Shown one piece after another: positions 31,970 through 44,139 of a stretch of DNA of 64,000 nucleotides (positions are counted from its first letter, which is position 1; each line of letters opens with the position of its first letter). The notes beneath the pieces were generated by a model. It searched no databases. It was not told the origin of the DNA and was given only the letters and a program-made list of their open reading frames with translations. Made by a program: the position numbers and the translations under genes. The stretch is from Alteromonadaceae bacterium BrNp21-10 (GTDB lineage Bacteria > Pseudomonadota > Gammaproteobacteria > Enterobacterales > Alteromonadaceae). Location: assembly GCA_030418115.1 (NCBI GenBank), contig JAUHQD010000002.1, positions 62,001 through 126,000 on the forward strand, written 5' to 3'.

Positions 31970-34918
31970 TTAGTCCTTTGTGTTGGTTAAATTTTTGATT
32001 GATATTGCACCTATGGCTTGCTGTTCACACACACCATAGTAGATAGCCGAATCATGCCTAGAGACTTCACCACCAACAGGCAGTAAGTCATTTGGGCTGT
32101 AACTCAGATAAATAGGAAACTCGGGATCTTTAGCATCATTGAGTAAGATGAAATCCTTAAAGGCTTTTTTCTCGCCCATAATGTTGTGGTGCTTTTTCAT
32201 CATGTGAGTCAATAAATTGTTATTACTATCTCCATAACCTTGTATCAGGTCGCATGATGCAGTTAAGTTGTCTACTTCGATATTCTCATCTGTTGAGATG
32301 TTGTAAGCGTAACCTTCGATAAAAACTGGATTATTTTTATCATCAATATTGCACAGAGCCATTTGTACAAATCGGCTATCACCACGCAAAGAATTACTAC
32401 TGATTTTGGCACGTTGTTTATCCTGTTTTTTGCGCGTGATCATTGTTTGAGGTTCACTGATTTTAGCCGAGATAACGCCAACACTTTTTTTCATGGCGGC
32501 AACCATATCTTGCTCGATAAATCTAATGGCTGAGGGTTGGCTGTAAAATGACTTATATATTTCGTATACGTCAGCAATGGTTTGTATGTTTTTACCGTTA
32601 TCTGTTTTTTCTGCCAGCTCGGCGTACCATGCTTTTGCTGAGGAAAATTCATTTGTGCTTGAAAGAAACCTGGCAACCGAACCCGTGCCTTTTCCCACGT
32701 GAAAGGTTTCAGGAACAGCAATGGTATAACGATTAATTTCATCATTATCACCAAAGCGATCTAAACGTCCCATGCGTTGCAAACAGTTTTCTGCTGTAGT
32801 GATTTCCGACACCATATAATCACAACTGATATTTAACGACGCTTGAACAATGGGACCACTTCTTAGTATTCCATATTCTTTATTACCGTCACGTTTAAAA
32901 GCGTCAAACACTTTGTTAAACAGTTTTTTCTTATCACTTTTCTTAAATTTAGAGTGCAGCAAAATAGCATTTTCTTCATCTAGGTTATTAATGAAGCTCT
33001 TTTGTGCCGTCGTTGCGGTATTACTAATAACAAAGGTAGTAAGAGAGTATTTCTGATAAAGAGGATTGCTATCATCTTCTGTGGCTTCATCATATAAAGT
33101 GAAATCAAATTGATATTTTTTATCATTAAATGACCCCATTTCTACCAAGTCATAATCGACGTCTATCTTTAGCACCTCCTTAAGATAAAAATAGTGTGGT
33201 GTCGCAGATACCAATAAGGCGTTAGCGCCATTGTTCAACTTATCTCTAGAAGCAATTAATTCCGCAAACAATAAGTTAAAGGCTGGCATATTGATGTATT
33301 CATGATATTCATCAAAAATCACATGTGCGTTTAGGTAATTCAACAATCGATCTGCTTTGGTATGACTAATCACACCACTCAGCAATTGGTCAATCGTGGT
33401 AATAACAATGTCACCCGTTAGTTGTTGCTCGTCCGGCGTAACATTTTCAAAATTGTCCGTACATTTAAATTCGCCAGTAAATAATTCTACTGTGGCATCT
33501 CGTAAATAAGGGTCATCTGAAGCTTTTAATTCGGCAAACATACCTTGGCATATTTGAACTCTAGGACAAACCCATATAATTTGTTGAGCCCCCCTTATCC
33601 CAGCCCATTCCAAGGCTATTTTTGTTTTCCCACAACCCGCAGCTCCAGCTAGAACTTTCACTTTATCAGTGTCCTCAGCCAATTTTGCTGCAACCAGCGA
33701 TTGCTTTTCACTACGCTCACTATTGGGGAAGCTGCGAATACATTCATCAATATGAGACGTTAAGTCACTCTCAATAGCGACTTTATTAGCCATTTGTTCG
33801 CTAACAAATTCGTTTAGTGTTTTGTGCTTGATATGATGAGCAAGTTCACTTGATGACAGTGAAGAAATCCAACGATCTGCGGTGATAAGACAAGCTCTGA
33901 CTTCATTATTATTTGAATTAATCCTAACTTTATTTTCGTACTCTCTAATATTTTCAGCTATTTCGTATTCTTTATAACTTGGTAAAGGGGTGTGTTCATA
34001 ATTGACTAATATTTCGTCGTCTACTTCCGTCATAAACGACTTCTTCAAGTAACTTTCAGTGACCTCACGGTAGTTAATGTCTAGCTCGCAGACTTTATTT
34101 AACATCGCAATTGAGTGCTCGGTAATCAATTTCCAAGTTTTGTCTGCCAAACTACTTTTTAACTTACTGTAGATCTTGCCATAGGTATCAAATTCATCTT
34201 TTACTTTCGGGCGAAATGGCTTGGCGTGATGCCAATAAATGGCATGTTTTATAGATTGCTTAATTTGTTTAATATCTTTTGCCCTGTCAGCAATGCATTG
34301 GAATACAAGAGCAGAAATTTCATTGTGCCGTGGGTGCTTCTCAAAACTAAATTTGGTTGTATCAATATGCTGACCATCATCGGCTCGGTAGTTTTTACTT
34401 TTTGGATCAATTACCCATGCTTGAAAGGATGGATCTAATTTACCAATATCGTGCATGCAACCGGCAATAAATGCGGCATTGGCTTGATTTTTCTTATCTG
34501 GATAAAAATAGGTATATAAATCTTGCGCGACAAATCCTACCGCAAAGAGATGGTGATCTAGTCGTTGAAAATGAGTGTTGGCGTATATGACACCCTTTAT
34601 CGGTTTATCTTGCTTAATATCCATTGGAACCTCTTTTGCTGTTGTATTCACCGGCACCACGCCCAAATCATTAAACTTACGTCTATTCCCCACTACCCAT
34701 AAAAACTGACTTCTTGCTCTTGAACGTATCCAATGGCAACTGACGGCGGTGCTTTTGCTGGCGGTTTGGCGTAGCATTTTTTTAACCGTGAGTAGGCCGT
34801 CTTCTGTGATAATGGTTTGCCAAGTGTTGTCGCCTATCCGGTCGGCAAAGGCGTCTAGTACCCTACGGGTTTTCTTGAGGGCGTTTTTTTCGCATTGGCT
34901 GACAAAGGTGACCATCAT
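31970..34918 (-). CDS. cas3: Cas2-3 fusion helicase-nuclease
   Basis: The fusion is specific to type I-F. Residues 1-95 form the Cas2 domain ([21 protein letters not shown]) used with Cas1 in spacer insertion. The HD nuclease follows, with the H156-D157 pair in [11 protein letters not shown] and a further conserved histidine pair near 230. The helicase has Walker [10 protein letters not shown] (about 425-432), DEYH at 536-539 and SATP at 571-574, and [10 protein letters not shown] as motif VI. At 982 residues it is of usual size. The start overlaps the cas1 stop by 4 bases. All nuclease and helicase motifs looked for are intact, so the system appears able to interfere. Confidence 0.97.
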   Translation of the reverse strand: MMVTFVSQCEKNALKKTRRVLDAFADRIGDNTWQTIITEDGLLTVKKMLRQTASKSTAVSCHWIRSRARSQFLWVVGNRRKFNDLGVVPVNTTAKEVPMDIKQDKPIKGVIYANTHFQRLDHHLFAVGFVAQDLYTYFYPDKKNQANAAFIAGCMHDIGKLDPSFQAWVIDPKSKNYRADDGQHIDTTKFSFEKHPRHNEISALVFQCIADRAKDIKQIKQSIKHAIYWHHAKPFRPKVKDEFDTYGKIYSKLKSSLADKTWKLITEHSIAMLNKVCELDINYREVTESYLKKSFMTEVDDEILVNYEHTPLPSYKEYEIAENIREYENKVRINSNNNEVRACLITADRWISSLSSSELAHHIKHKTLNEFVSEQMANKVAIESDLTSHIDECIRSFPNSERSEKQSLVAAKLAEDTDKVKVLAGAAGCGKTKIALEWAGIRGAQQIIWVCPRVQICQGMFAELKASDDPYLRDATVELFTGEFKCTDNFENVTPDEQQLTGDIVITTIDQLLSGVISHTKADRLLNYLNAHVIFDEYHEYINMPAFNLLFAELIASRDKLNNGANALLVSATPHYFYLKEVLKIDVDYDLVEMGSFNDKKYQFDFTLYDEATEDDSNPLYQKYSLTTFVISNTATTAQKSFINNLDEENAILLHSKFKKSDKKKLFNKVFDAFKRDGNKEYGILRSGPIVQASLNISCDYMVSEITTAENCLQRMGRLDRFGDNDEINRYTIAVPETFHVGKGTGSVARFLSSTNEFSSAKAWYAELAEKTDNGKNIQTIADVYEIYKSFYSQPSAIRFIEQDMVAAMKKSVGVISAKISEPQTMITRKKQDKQRAKISSNSLRGDSRFVQMALCNIDDKNNPVFIEGYAYNISTDENIEVDNLTASCDLIQGYGDSNNNLLTHMMKKHHNIMGEKKAFKDFILLNDAKDPEFPIYLSYSPNDLLPVGGEVSRHDSAIYYGVCEQQAIGAISIKNLTNTKD

Positions 34919-35913
34919 GAGTTGCTGCCTTTATCATCTTGTCGCCCTGAAGGACGACCTACATTTAGGGCCACGTTTTTAACTTGCTCAAACATAAAAT
35001 CCAGCGCTTTGTGGTCGGTAAATTTTTGTAGGATTTGTTGACGAAATTCTTGTTCGCTGGCGTTTTCTTTGGCGCAGATAAATGCCCATGGCAACACAAT
35101 TGCGTCTTTGATTAAGTCGGCGATATCAAATACCAATGCCCCACGACGGGTTTTACCGTGCATTACCGCAAAACCATGGGGAATACCTAACACCCACAAG
35201 GTGGTTGCTGCTAAGCCATAGGCTAAATAGTTACCATGGTTAAGAAAATCATTGGCTTTGTCAGTGCTTTGATGTTGGCGGCTAAAGTCTTGGATGCCTG
35301 TGTTATTAGCCGCAAATTTATATAACACTTTGGTTAGTTGGGCTTCGGTTAATAGTAGGTCGGCAGATTTTGGGGCCTGTTCTGTGCGTTGTTCAAACGT
35401 GGTTAGGGCGTTTTCAATTTTACTGTCGCCCATACTGAACCCTTCCGTTTTAAGATCTTTATCTTTACCCCACACTGTATGTAAATATTCGATACGAGCT
35501 GTTTGGAATTGCTTGGCGGCTTCAAGGCGTTTGCTGTCGTCAAACCAAAAACTTAACCAACCTTGTAAATATTCTGTAGGACGATATTCACTTTGTGGCG
35601 TCATCCATTCCACTGGGTGCTCAACGCTATTGGCCATATACAAAGGAGTGCCGCCACCACCACTAAAACCTATTAATACTCCGGCTTGGGCTAACATCCT
35701 CACAGCCGCTTGGGTGATAGAGGTACCGTTACCGAGTAACAGCACAGTAGTATTTGCAATAGGAATATTGAAGTACTGATTCTCTTTTTTAGCTTCGGTA
35801 AGATAAAGCACGCGACCGTCTTTTTGCATTACCCGGCAATACTCCAAGTAGTACAAATTGGCCCGTTTGGAATGCAGGATCGTCTTTAAATCTGAAGGTG
35901 ATAAATCTTTCAT
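34915..35913 (-). CDS. cas1: Type I-F CRISPR integrase Cas1
   Basis: Cas1f inserts new spacers at the leader end. The 332-residue protein has the catalytic glutamate at 190 (LLLTEAQLTK), histidine at 252 (AVMHGKTRRGALVFD) and the following aspartates at 263 and 266, which line up with the E190, H254 and D268 known in the Pseudomonas enzyme. GFSGGGGTPLY and the N-terminal beta-rich domain are also typical. It is the first core cas gene and overlaps cas2-3. Confidence 0.97.
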   Translation of the reverse strand: MKDLSPSDLKTILHSKRANLYYLEYCRVMQKDGRVLYLTEAKKENQYFNIPIANTTVLLLGNGTSITQAAVRMLAQAGVLIGFSGGGGTPLYMANSVEHPVEWMTPQSEYRPTEYLQGWLSFWFDDSKRLEAAKQFQTARIEYLHTVWGKDKDLKTEGFSMGDSKIENALTTFEQRTEQAPKSADLLLTEAQLTKVLYKFAANNTGIQDFSRQHQSTDKANDFLNHGNYLAYGLAATTLWVLGIPHGFAVMHGKTRRGALVFDIADLIKDAIVLPWAFICAKENASEQEFRQQILQKFTDHKALDFMFEQVKNVALNVGRPSGRQDDKGSNS

Positions 35914-35937
35914 CTTGCAAACTTCCCTATTTGGTTT

Positions 35938-36075
35938 TTATTCATCATCCCCACCAAAAAACAATTCATAACCAATCAGCAGCAACATTATTCCGCGAAA
36001 CGTGCGACTGAACACACAAAGCAAAAAGAACAAGATGCAGGCAATGCCAAGATTTGATATTAAAAAGTTCCACAT
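35938..36075 (-). CDS. Small membrane protein of 45 residues upstream of cas1
   Basis: A short open frame on the cas strand starts MWNFLISNLGIACILFFLLC and ends YELFFGGDDE. It has one or two hydrophobic segments (4-21 and 28-40) with FSRTFR between them and an acidic tail. It ends 24 bp before the cas1 start, so it would be in the same transcript. I do not recognise a family. Coding is supported by the coherent hydrophobic design, not by a good ribosome site, so it could still be chance. Confidence 0.45.
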   Translation of the reverse strand: MWNFLISNLGIACILFFLLCVFSRTFRGIMLLLIGYELFFGGDDE

Positions 36076-36153
36076 AAACTTGCTCTGAGTTGGCTTTCGA
36101 TTGAACTACTTTAAACCTCTACCAGCAATCTACAATGCTGCCAAAATAACCAG

Positions 36154-37032
36154 TCAACTTTGTTTACCCGTTTGGGTCATTTCTGTCGCAGGGCTATCAA
36201 ACAAATACGGTAAAATGTTTTCACTGTTAACCAATATTAGTGGTTGCGCTTCAGGCTTACTGTTTTGATCTTTGATATTGACCTGCATCGCCAGCAATAA
36301 GTAATTAACCAGTGCTGCACGACAATCCATACGTAATTCACCGGCAATCATTTGATAATCGTGGGTAATAATGGCTTGCTGGGGCGAACTTAACTGAGGG
36401 TTAGGTTTGAAGACCAATGAAACGTTTTTGTTCCAATCATGATCATCTTCCATACCATGAGGTGAGCGCGAATCGTCAATTTCAGGTGAACCGCGAAAAC
36501 GGCTTAACACAAAATCAGCATACCCTCCGCGCAATTCACAATAGCCACGCAAGTGCCAACGCAGGCCTGTTTTAACAAAGGTATGAGGATAAATAATGCG
36601 ACTTTGGCCTTGCGGGTTGGTCATGGATACATAGTCAATATCGACCCCACGCTTTTGCTTCATGGCACCGACCAATGCGCGCATAATTTCTGGCGCAACA
36701 GTACTTTTAGGTAAACTTAATGTGGTATTAGTTAATAAGCTTTGATGGAATGCAGTTAAATTGGTGCTGTGTTGATCAAGCCAATCGAGGTATTCACTCA
36801 CATCACCATTGATATGCTGATATTGAGAATTTTCAGCTAGTACAAATGCTTTAACGCTAGAGTTATAAGTGAGGATGCTTGGGTGGCGCTGTTGATACTG
36901 GCTAAGATATTTTTTTGACTGTGCTCGAGTCACTCCAAACTGCTGGCTAAGATGTGATGAATTTACGCCCCCTTCCCAATATGCAAGCAACTCTATTAAC
37001 CAGTAATGTTCTTCCCTACTTACTTTTGGCAT
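36154..37032 (-). CDS. WYL-domain regulator of the defence-locus type (BrxR/CapW-like)
   Basis: About 292 residues from the chosen ATG at 37032. An N-terminal winged helix-turn-helix (HYWLIELLAYWEGGVNSSHL, FGVTRAQSKKYLSQYQ) is followed by a WYL domain (RGVDIDYVSMTNPQGQSRII, WHLRGYCELRGGYADFVLSR) and a C-terminal extension. This order matches the BrxR/CapW repressors that control phage-defence operons and respond to a ligand bound by WYL. Being just upstream of cas1 on the same strand, it is a good candidate repressor of the cas operon; that role is inferred. An ATG 21 codons upstream is less likely, as the extra residues do not fit the family. Confidence 0.85.
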   Translation of the reverse strand: MPKVSREEHYWLIELLAYWEGGVNSSHLSQQFGVTRAQSKKYLSQYQQRHPSILTYNSSVKAFVLAENSQYQHINGDVSEYLDWLDQHSTNLTAFHQSLLTNTTLSLPKSTVAPEIMRALVGAMKQKRGVDIDYVSMTNPQGQSRIIYPHTFVKTGLRWHLRGYCELRGGYADFVLSRFRGSPEIDDSRSPHGMEDDHDWNKNVSLVFKPNPQLSSPQQAIITHDYQMIAGELRMDCRAALVNYLLLAMQVNIKDQNSKPEAQPLILVNSENILPYLFDSPATEMTQTGKQS

Positions 37033-37242
37033 ATTCTGCTTCTTATTTTTGTTTGCATTGCTGCATAAATGTTTTATACAAATACTCAGTGTCAATACAT
37101 TAGAATATCTCCCTTTTAAAATTCAATAACTTAAATAAAATTGCGTTAATTTAGACTGTCTTAGCGCTTAGCTTTCGCCTATACTCTAAGCATAAATGAA
37201 AACCTTTACATTCCTATTTATCAAGCTCTTAAAAGTATTGTT

Positions 37243-37986
37243 ATGCAAAATAGAAGTCCCATAAAATCACTGAAAATTGATTATGACCGCTCAACTCCCC
37301 AGCAGGTTTTCGATTTTCTGCGCGAGCAAGTTGTGGCGATGGAAATTTTGCCTGGGCAGAAAATCCCTGAGAATCAATTAGCCGAGCAATTTGGTGTCAG
37401 CCGAACACCCATCCGTGAAGCCATTGCCAAATTGGTGAATCTAGGCTTTATTGAAGTACGGCCGCAGCGCGGCACCTTTGTGTCTAAACTCAGTATCACT
37501 AAAATTCTGGAAGCGCGTTTTATTCGTGAAGCGCTAGAAGTCGCGATTATTTGCCAAGTAACAGAACACCATACCCAAGAATTAGTCGACCAATGTGAGG
37601 CCATTATCACTTTGCAAGAGCAAGCTGCTGGCAAGCATGATGCCTTGCAGTTTCAAAATTTGGATGATTTATTTCATCAAAAACTTGCCGACTTTACTCA
37701 CTTTGATCGCGCCGCTTCACTTATCCAGTCGGAAAAAGCCCATATGGATCGAGTGCGTAATTTGAGTTTGCAGGAATTGGGCGGCCAATATGACAGAGTA
37801 TTAAGTCAGCATCGAAATATTCTCGACGCGATCAAAAGCGGAGATGTAAATAAAGCGCGCACTGCGACCTGCACTCATATGCGCGAAGTGTTGAATATAT
37901 TAGGCACCGTTGAAGAAATGCATCCCGATTATTTTGAGGAACATATCGCCGATTGGCAGGTAAAACCCCAATTACCGGCGCAATAA
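37243..37986 (+). CDS. GntR-family regulator, FadR/FCD subfamily
   Basis: A 247-residue transcription factor: an N-terminal winged helix (IPENQLAEQFGVSRTPIREAIAKLV) and a C-terminal FCD ligand-binding domain with EARFIREALEVAI, LFHQKLADFTHF and SQHRNILDAIKSGD, including histidines that normally bind a metal. Such regulators answer to small carboxylates or sugars acids. It is divergent from the WYL gene and followed by a long non-coding stretch before the thiamine riboswitch, so its target is unclear. The palindrome at 47957 fits the binding pattern of its subfamily, but no link is shown. Confidence 0.88.
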   Translation: MQNRSPIKSLKIDYDRSTPQQVFDFLREQVVAMEILPGQKIPENQLAEQFGVSRTPIREAIAKLVNLGFIEVRPQRGTFVSKLSITKILEARFIREALEVAIICQVTEHHTQELVDQCEAIITLQEQAAGKHDALQFQNLDDLFHQKLADFTHFDRAASLIQSEKAHMDRVRNLSLQELGGQYDRVLSQHRNILDAIKSGDVNKARTATCTHMREVLNILGTVEEMHPDYFEEHIADWQVKPQLPAQ

Positions 37987-38297
37987 GTCATCCCATTCAA
38001 CACTAAAAACCTATAAATACACTTCAATATTTAACCCCAACTCGGGATAAGAAATGTCGAAAATTCCGATATATTCTTTATATTTCAATTAATTAATGAT
38101 TCTCGCAAGCACTCATCATATTTTAGTTTGGTACAGTACTGCTATTTTGTTCATATCAAGACGCTTACTATGTTGGTTAGTCATTCTAAACCCATTGTAA
38201 GCAACACAGGGAGGAGCAAAAATAGCTGTGCTGTAAGGCCGAGTTGGGGTTATTTAAGCTTGCCAAGCTTAGATTACTACCCTACCATGCAATCGAA
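37987..38297 (+). other. Intergenic region before the thi riboswitch
   Basis: About 310 bp without a supported gene. It must contain the thi operon promoter. A perfect palindrome AAGCTTGGCAAGCTT-like hairpin (AAGCTTG/CAAGCTT on the plus strand near 38258-38272) is visible. A short open frame from 38128 runs into the riboswitch and is not convincing. Confidence 0.4.
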
Positions 38298-38392
38298 CTT
38301 GTCGGAGTGCCCAGTTATATATTAACGGGCTGAGATCGCTTTACGCGGGATCCGTAGAACCTGATTAGATTAACATCTGCGAAGGAAACAAG
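38298..38392 (+). ncRNA. TPP riboswitch (THI element)
   Basis: Conserved segments appear in order: GTCGGAGTGCC (38301-38311), GGGCTGAGATCGC (38327-38339), the core TCCGTAGAACCTGATTAGAT (38351-38370), and CATCTGCGAAGGAAACAAGG. The closing stem P1 pairs CTTGT (38298-38302) with ACAAG (38388-38392). It lies 90 bp before thiC and should lower thi expression when thiamine diphosphate is plentiful. Confidence 0.95.
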
Positions 38393-38429
38393 GGTATGCA
38401 ACATCAACCTACCTGAGATCTACACTCCG

Positions 38430-40422
<1,993 letters not shown>

Positions 40423-40440
40423 GCCTGTTGGTGTAGCATA

Positions 40441-41553
40441 ATGTCGCATATTGCAATTTTGGGTGCCGGCTTAGTCGGCCGCCTTTTAGCGTTGTTGCTA
40501 GCAAAGTCGAGTGAACAAAATGTTGCTCCAAAAATATCTCTTTTTGAGCAGCATGACATTAATATTAACCATGCTACCGGGCGCGTAGCTGCGGCAATGG
40601 TGGCACCATTAGCAGAATCGGTAATCGCTAGTACGAATATTGTGGCCATGGGCCAGCAGTCTTTGTTGCTGTGGCCGCAGCTGTTGCAACATCTGCAATT
40701 AACCACACAATTGCAGCAATCCGGTACGTTAGTGGTGGCACACCGCCAAGATCACAATGAACTGCAGCATTTTGTACAACGGCTTAAAACTAGTGCCTCG
40801 CAGTACCAAAAATTAACCTCAGCACAATTACAGGCCCTTGAACCTGAGCTACAGGGGAATTTTAATCACGGGTTATGGTTAATTGATGAGGCGCATATTG
40901 ATAATCATCAGCTTTATGATGAAACGGCCAATGCGTTGCGAGGCTCGAACATCCACATTGTTGAGCAATGCAAGGCACATTTGATTGATGAGCAATTATT
41001 CGTCAATCAACAACCTGTTGATTGTGATTGGATCATTGATTGTCGCGGCATGGGTGCCAAAGATAATTTAATTAATCCGGCTACCCCATTACGTGGCGTA
41101 AGGGGTGAAGTGATAAGAGTGTATGCCCCTGATGTCAATCTACAACGGCCGATACGGCTGATGCATCCACGTTATGCGCTGTATATAGTACCTAAAGCCA
41201 ATCACCAGTATGTGATTGGTGCCACTGAAATTGAATCGTCCGATGATAAGAAGCCAAGTGTACGTTCCACATTGGAATTACTCAGTGCGGCTTACAGTAT
41301 TCATAAAGGCTTTGCCGAAGCGGAAATAGTTGATATTCAAGCCGCCCTGCGACCTACTTTTATGGATAACGAGCCACACATAGTTAGTCACGGCAACCGC
41401 ATACAAATAAATGGCCTGTATCGACATGGCTACCTGCTAGCACCTTACGTTTTACAACAGACCTTAATGCTATTAAGCCAATTAGGTGAGCCCTGCTCGC
41501 CATTCGCAGTATCGGTAAGCCCACTTAATTCAACCTTGGTAACGCAATTATGA
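40441..41553 (+). CDS. thiO: Glycine oxidase-like FAD enzyme ThiO
   Basis: A 370-residue FAD-dependent amine oxidase. The dinucleotide-binding start HIAILGAGLVGRLLALLL is clear, followed by ATGRVAAAMVAPLAES, IDCRGMG and ATPLRGVRGEVIRV, and a C-terminal INGLYRHGYLLAP. In thi operons without thiH, ThiO makes the glycine imine that ThiG needs, and there is no thiH here. The start of thiS overlaps its stop by 4 bases. Confidence 0.92.
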   Translation: MSHIAILGAGLVGRLLALLLAKSSEQNVAPKISLFEQHDININHATGRVAAAMVAPLAESVIASTNIVAMGQQSLLLWPQLLQHLQLTTQLQQSGTLVVAHRQDHNELQHFVQRLKTSASQYQKLTSAQLQALEPELQGNFNHGLWLIDEAHIDNHQLYDETANALRGSNIHIVEQCKAHLIDEQLFVNQQPVDCDWIIDCRGMGAKDNLINPATPLRGVRGEVIRVYAPDVNLQRPIRLMHPRYALYIVPKANHQYVIGATEIESSDDKKPSVRSTLELLSAAYSIHKGFAEAEIVDIQAALRPTFMDNEPHIVSHGNRIQINGLYRHGYLLAPYVLQQTLMLLSQLGEPCSPFAVSVSPLNSTLVTQL

Positions 41554-41756
41554 ATATCAATATTAATGGCCAGTCAGTAGCGATAGTCGCCACCAGCACT
41601 AGCCTAAGTTTGTCCGAATTACTCGAGCAATATAATGCTCAACTGCCCTTTGCTGTCGCCATTAATGGTGACTTTGTGGCGCAGTCCAACTACCACAACA
41701 TTGTCGTTAGCAGCACTGACATGATTGACATCGTCTCGCCCATTTTTGGTGGATAA
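41550..41756 (+). CDS. thiS: Sulfur carrier protein ThiS
   Basis: A 68-residue ubiquitin-like protein ending in SPIFGG. The terminal Gly-Gly is adenylated by ThiF and then carries sulfur as a thiocarboxylate to ThiG. PFAVAINGDFVAQSNY is the usual ThiS core. It overlaps thiO by 4 bases and precedes thiG by 12. Confidence 0.95.
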   Translation: MNININGQSVAIVATSTSLSLSELLEQYNAQLPFAVAINGDFVAQSNYHNIVVSSTDMIDIVSPIFGG

Positions 41757-41768
41757 GGAATAATTGCA

Positions 41769-42563
41769 ATGAATGATTCTCTGAATATTTACGGGCAAAT
41801 GTTTTCCAGTCGATTATTGATTGGCAGCGCCCTTTACCCAAATTTAGATACCATGAAAAATGCCATTGTCGCTAGTGGCAGTGAGATTGTGACTTTGTCC
41901 TTGCGCCGACAATCCCCCGAGAAAAACGCCGGGCAGGATTTTTGGCAATATATTCAAAGCCTAGGTTTAACCTTGTTACCCAATACCGCTGGTTGTCATT
42001 CGGTTAAGGAAGTGGTGAATTTAGCGCAGATGTCGCGGGAGCTTTTTCAAACCGACTGGATAAAATTAGAGCTAGTGGGCGATGATTATAATCTGCAACC
42101 CGACACCATTGAATTACTTAAAGCCACGGATATTTTGCTTAAAGATGGCTTTAAAGTGCTGCCCTATTGCACCGATGATTTAGTCATTTGCCAGCGGCTA
42201 GCAGATTTAGGTTGCCAAGTGATTATGCCCTGGGGATCCCCCATTGGCACCGGACAAGGATTACTCAATCCTTATGCTTTAGAGTGTATTCGTCATCGTT
42301 TGCCTGATACCACATTGATTATCGATGCGGGTATTGGCGCTCCTCACCATGCGGTACATGCCTTTGAACTAGGCTATGACGGCATATTACTCAACTCTGC
42401 CATTGCGCTAGCTACCGCCCCCATTACTATGGCCACGGCATTTAAACATGCGGCCATGGCAGGGCGCGCCGGTTATTTAGCCGGACGCATGCCAGAAAGA
42501 CAAAACGCTCAGCCAAGTACACCGACACTAGGTATGCCTTTTTGGCATCATGAATATGAATAA
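41769..42563 (+). CDS. thiG: Thiazole synthase ThiG
   Basis: ThiG builds the thiazole phosphate from deoxyxylulose 5-phosphate, the glycine imine and ThiS thiocarboxylate. The 264-residue barrel contains [46 protein letters not shown] with the substrate lysine, [16 protein letters not shown] and [22 protein letters not shown]-like sequence. Its end overlaps the start of thiDE by 14 bases. Confidence 0.96.
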   Translation: MNDSLNIYGQMFSSRLLIGSALYPNLDTMKNAIVASGSEIVTLSLRRQSPEKNAGQDFWQYIQSLGLTLLPNTAGCHSVKEVVNLAQMSRELFQTDWIKLELVGDDYNLQPDTIELLKATDILLKDGFKVLPYCTDDLVICQRLADLGCQVIMPWGSPIGTGQGLLNPYALECIRHRLPDTTLIIDAGIGAPHHAVHAFELGYDGILLNSAIALATAPITMATAFKHAAMAGRAGYLAGRMPERQNAQPSTPTLGMPFWHHEYE

Positions 42564-44139
42564 CCAAATGACTAAACCTACCGTGTGGACCATTGCTGGC
42601 TCTGATTGCTCGGCGGGAGCGGGAATTCAAGCGGATATCAAAACTGCGCATGGGCTGGGTGTTGATGTGCGTAGTGTGATCACCGCCGTTACCGCACAAA
42701 ATAGCCAAGGTGTACTGCAAGTCAATGCCGTTAGTAACTCAGCAATATTAGCGCAATTACAAGCCCTTGAAGCAGATGGTCAAGCCAAGGTAATCAAAAT
42801 TGGTTTGCTGGCCAATAGCCAACAAGTTGAACTAGTCGCAGCGCAAATCCAACAATATAAAAATCACTGGTCACCAGCACCACAGATTATTTATGACCCT
42901 GTGGCCGTGAGCTCTAGTGGTGGCTTGCTCACCGAGGATGACATTCTTCCCAATGTGATCGACAAGCTTTTACCCTTAGTGGATGTATTAACACCTAATG
43001 CCATGGAAGCCCAAAGCATTAGCGGACACAGAATGACAACATGGAGGACTTTAGAAATTGCCGCACAGAAAATAATGCAACTCGGCTGCAAGGCGGTAAT
43101 TATCAAAGGTGGACACCTGCATTTCAATGCCGGTAAGCAAGCACAATACTGTGTTGATTATGGCTTTGATGGAAAGCAAATTTATTGCTTAGCCAGCCAT
43201 AAAATCAGCACTCACCACACTCACGGCAGTGGCTGTACTTATGCTTCGGCAGTAGCCTCGTTACTGGCTCTAAATTATTTACTACGGGATGCCATGACCA
43301 TTGCTAAGGCTTACATCAATCAGAGCATCAGTACAGCGGTACAATATCAACCTAGTAATATTGCACTGTGGCAAGGTGCTTGGCCAAATGAGCGCCATTA
43401 TTACCCAACAGTGCTAGTACCCAATTCAGATTTAGCCAAAGCATTACATTGGCAACCTGCAACTGCAGGCAGCAAGGCTTTAGTTAACGAACCTTCGCAC
43501 TTTGCCAATGACTTCCCGCGTTTATCAAGCGACTCAGTAGGGTTTTACCCAGTCGTCGACTCTATTGATTGGCTAGAACGCTTGTTGAAAATGGGCGTAA
43601 GCACTTTGCAGTATCGAGAAAAAAAGCTGCAAGGGGCAGCGTTGTCGGAGGCGATTTCACAAGCCGTGGCATTAGGAAAACAATACCAAGCTCGACTGTT
43701 TATTAATGATTATTGGCAGCTGGCCATTCAACACCAAGCCTATGGAGTACATCTTGGCCAAGAAGACATCAGCAGTGCCGACCTCCCCCAAATAAAGAAC
43801 GCGGGATTGCGCTTAGGGATTAGCACCCATGGTCATTATGAATATCTAAAAATGATGGAATATCGTCCCTCTTATTTAGCCATTGGCGCGATTTTTCCGA
43901 CCACCACCAAAGATATGACAGGACAAATACAAGGTATGCAAACACTAGCGAAGATTATGGCGCTGGCTACTGACATCCCCACGGTGGCCATTGGCGGCAT
44001 TAATCTGCAACGAGCTAAACAGGTTTTGGATACCGGCGTCAGTGGTATTGCGGTGGTTACCGCGGTCACCGAAGCGGCCAATCCACAAAGTGCTGTTAGA
44101 CAATTTCAGCAATTAATCAGTGCCCGAGCGCTTTCATGA
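42550..44139 (+). CDS. thiDE: ThiD-ThiE fusion: HMP-phosphate kinase and thiamine phosphate synthase
   Basis: One 529-residue protein does two consecutive steps. Residues 1-265 are ThiD ([20 protein letters not shown] at the start, [26 protein letters not shown]), which phosphorylates HMP phosphate. After a linker of about 50 residues, 320-529 are ThiE ([59 protein letters not shown]), which joins the pyrimidine and thiazole. Such fusions occur in several marine gammaproteobacteria. It overlaps thiG upstream and thiF downstream. Confidence 0.95.
   Translation: MNMNNQMTKPTVWTIAGSDCSAGAGIQADIKTAHGLGVDVRSVITAVTAQNSQGVLQVNAVSNSAILAQLQALEADGQAKVIKIGLLANSQQVELVAAQIQQYKNHWSPAPQIIYDPVAVSSSGGLLTEDDILPNVIDKLLPLVDVLTPNAMEAQSISGHRMTTWRTLEIAAQKIMQLGCKAVIIKGGHLHFNAGKQAQYCVDYGFDGKQIYCLASHKISTHHTHGSGCTYASAVASLLALNYLLRDAMTIAKAYINQSISTAVQYQPSNIALWQGAWPNERHYYPTVLVPNSDLAKALHWQPATAGSKALVNEPSHFANDFPRLSSDSVGFYPVVDSIDWLERLLKMGVSTLQYREKKLQGAALSEAISQAVALGKQYQARLFINDYWQLAIQHQAYGVHLGQEDISSADLPQIKNAGLRLGISTHGHYEYLKMMEYRPSYLAIGAIFPTTTKDMTGQIQGMQTLAKIMALATDIPTVAIGGINLQRAKQVLDTGVSGIAVVTAVTEAANPQSAVRQFQQLISARALS

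Noticed and set aside
29425-35913. Type I-F3 (transposon-associated) or ordinary I-F1 CRISPR-Cas
   Set aside because: No Tn7-like tns genes or tniQ nearby, Cas1 and Cas2-3 are present, and there is no cas8f; the Cas5fv and Cas7fv proteins mark I-F2.
37160-37172. Direct repeat CTTAGC-G-CTTAGC between the WYL and GntR genes as an operator
   Set aside because: Short, not palindromic, and unsupported by a second copy at another promoter.
38128-38325. Short open frame before thiC
   Set aside because: It runs into the TPP riboswitch core and shows no protein-like pattern.
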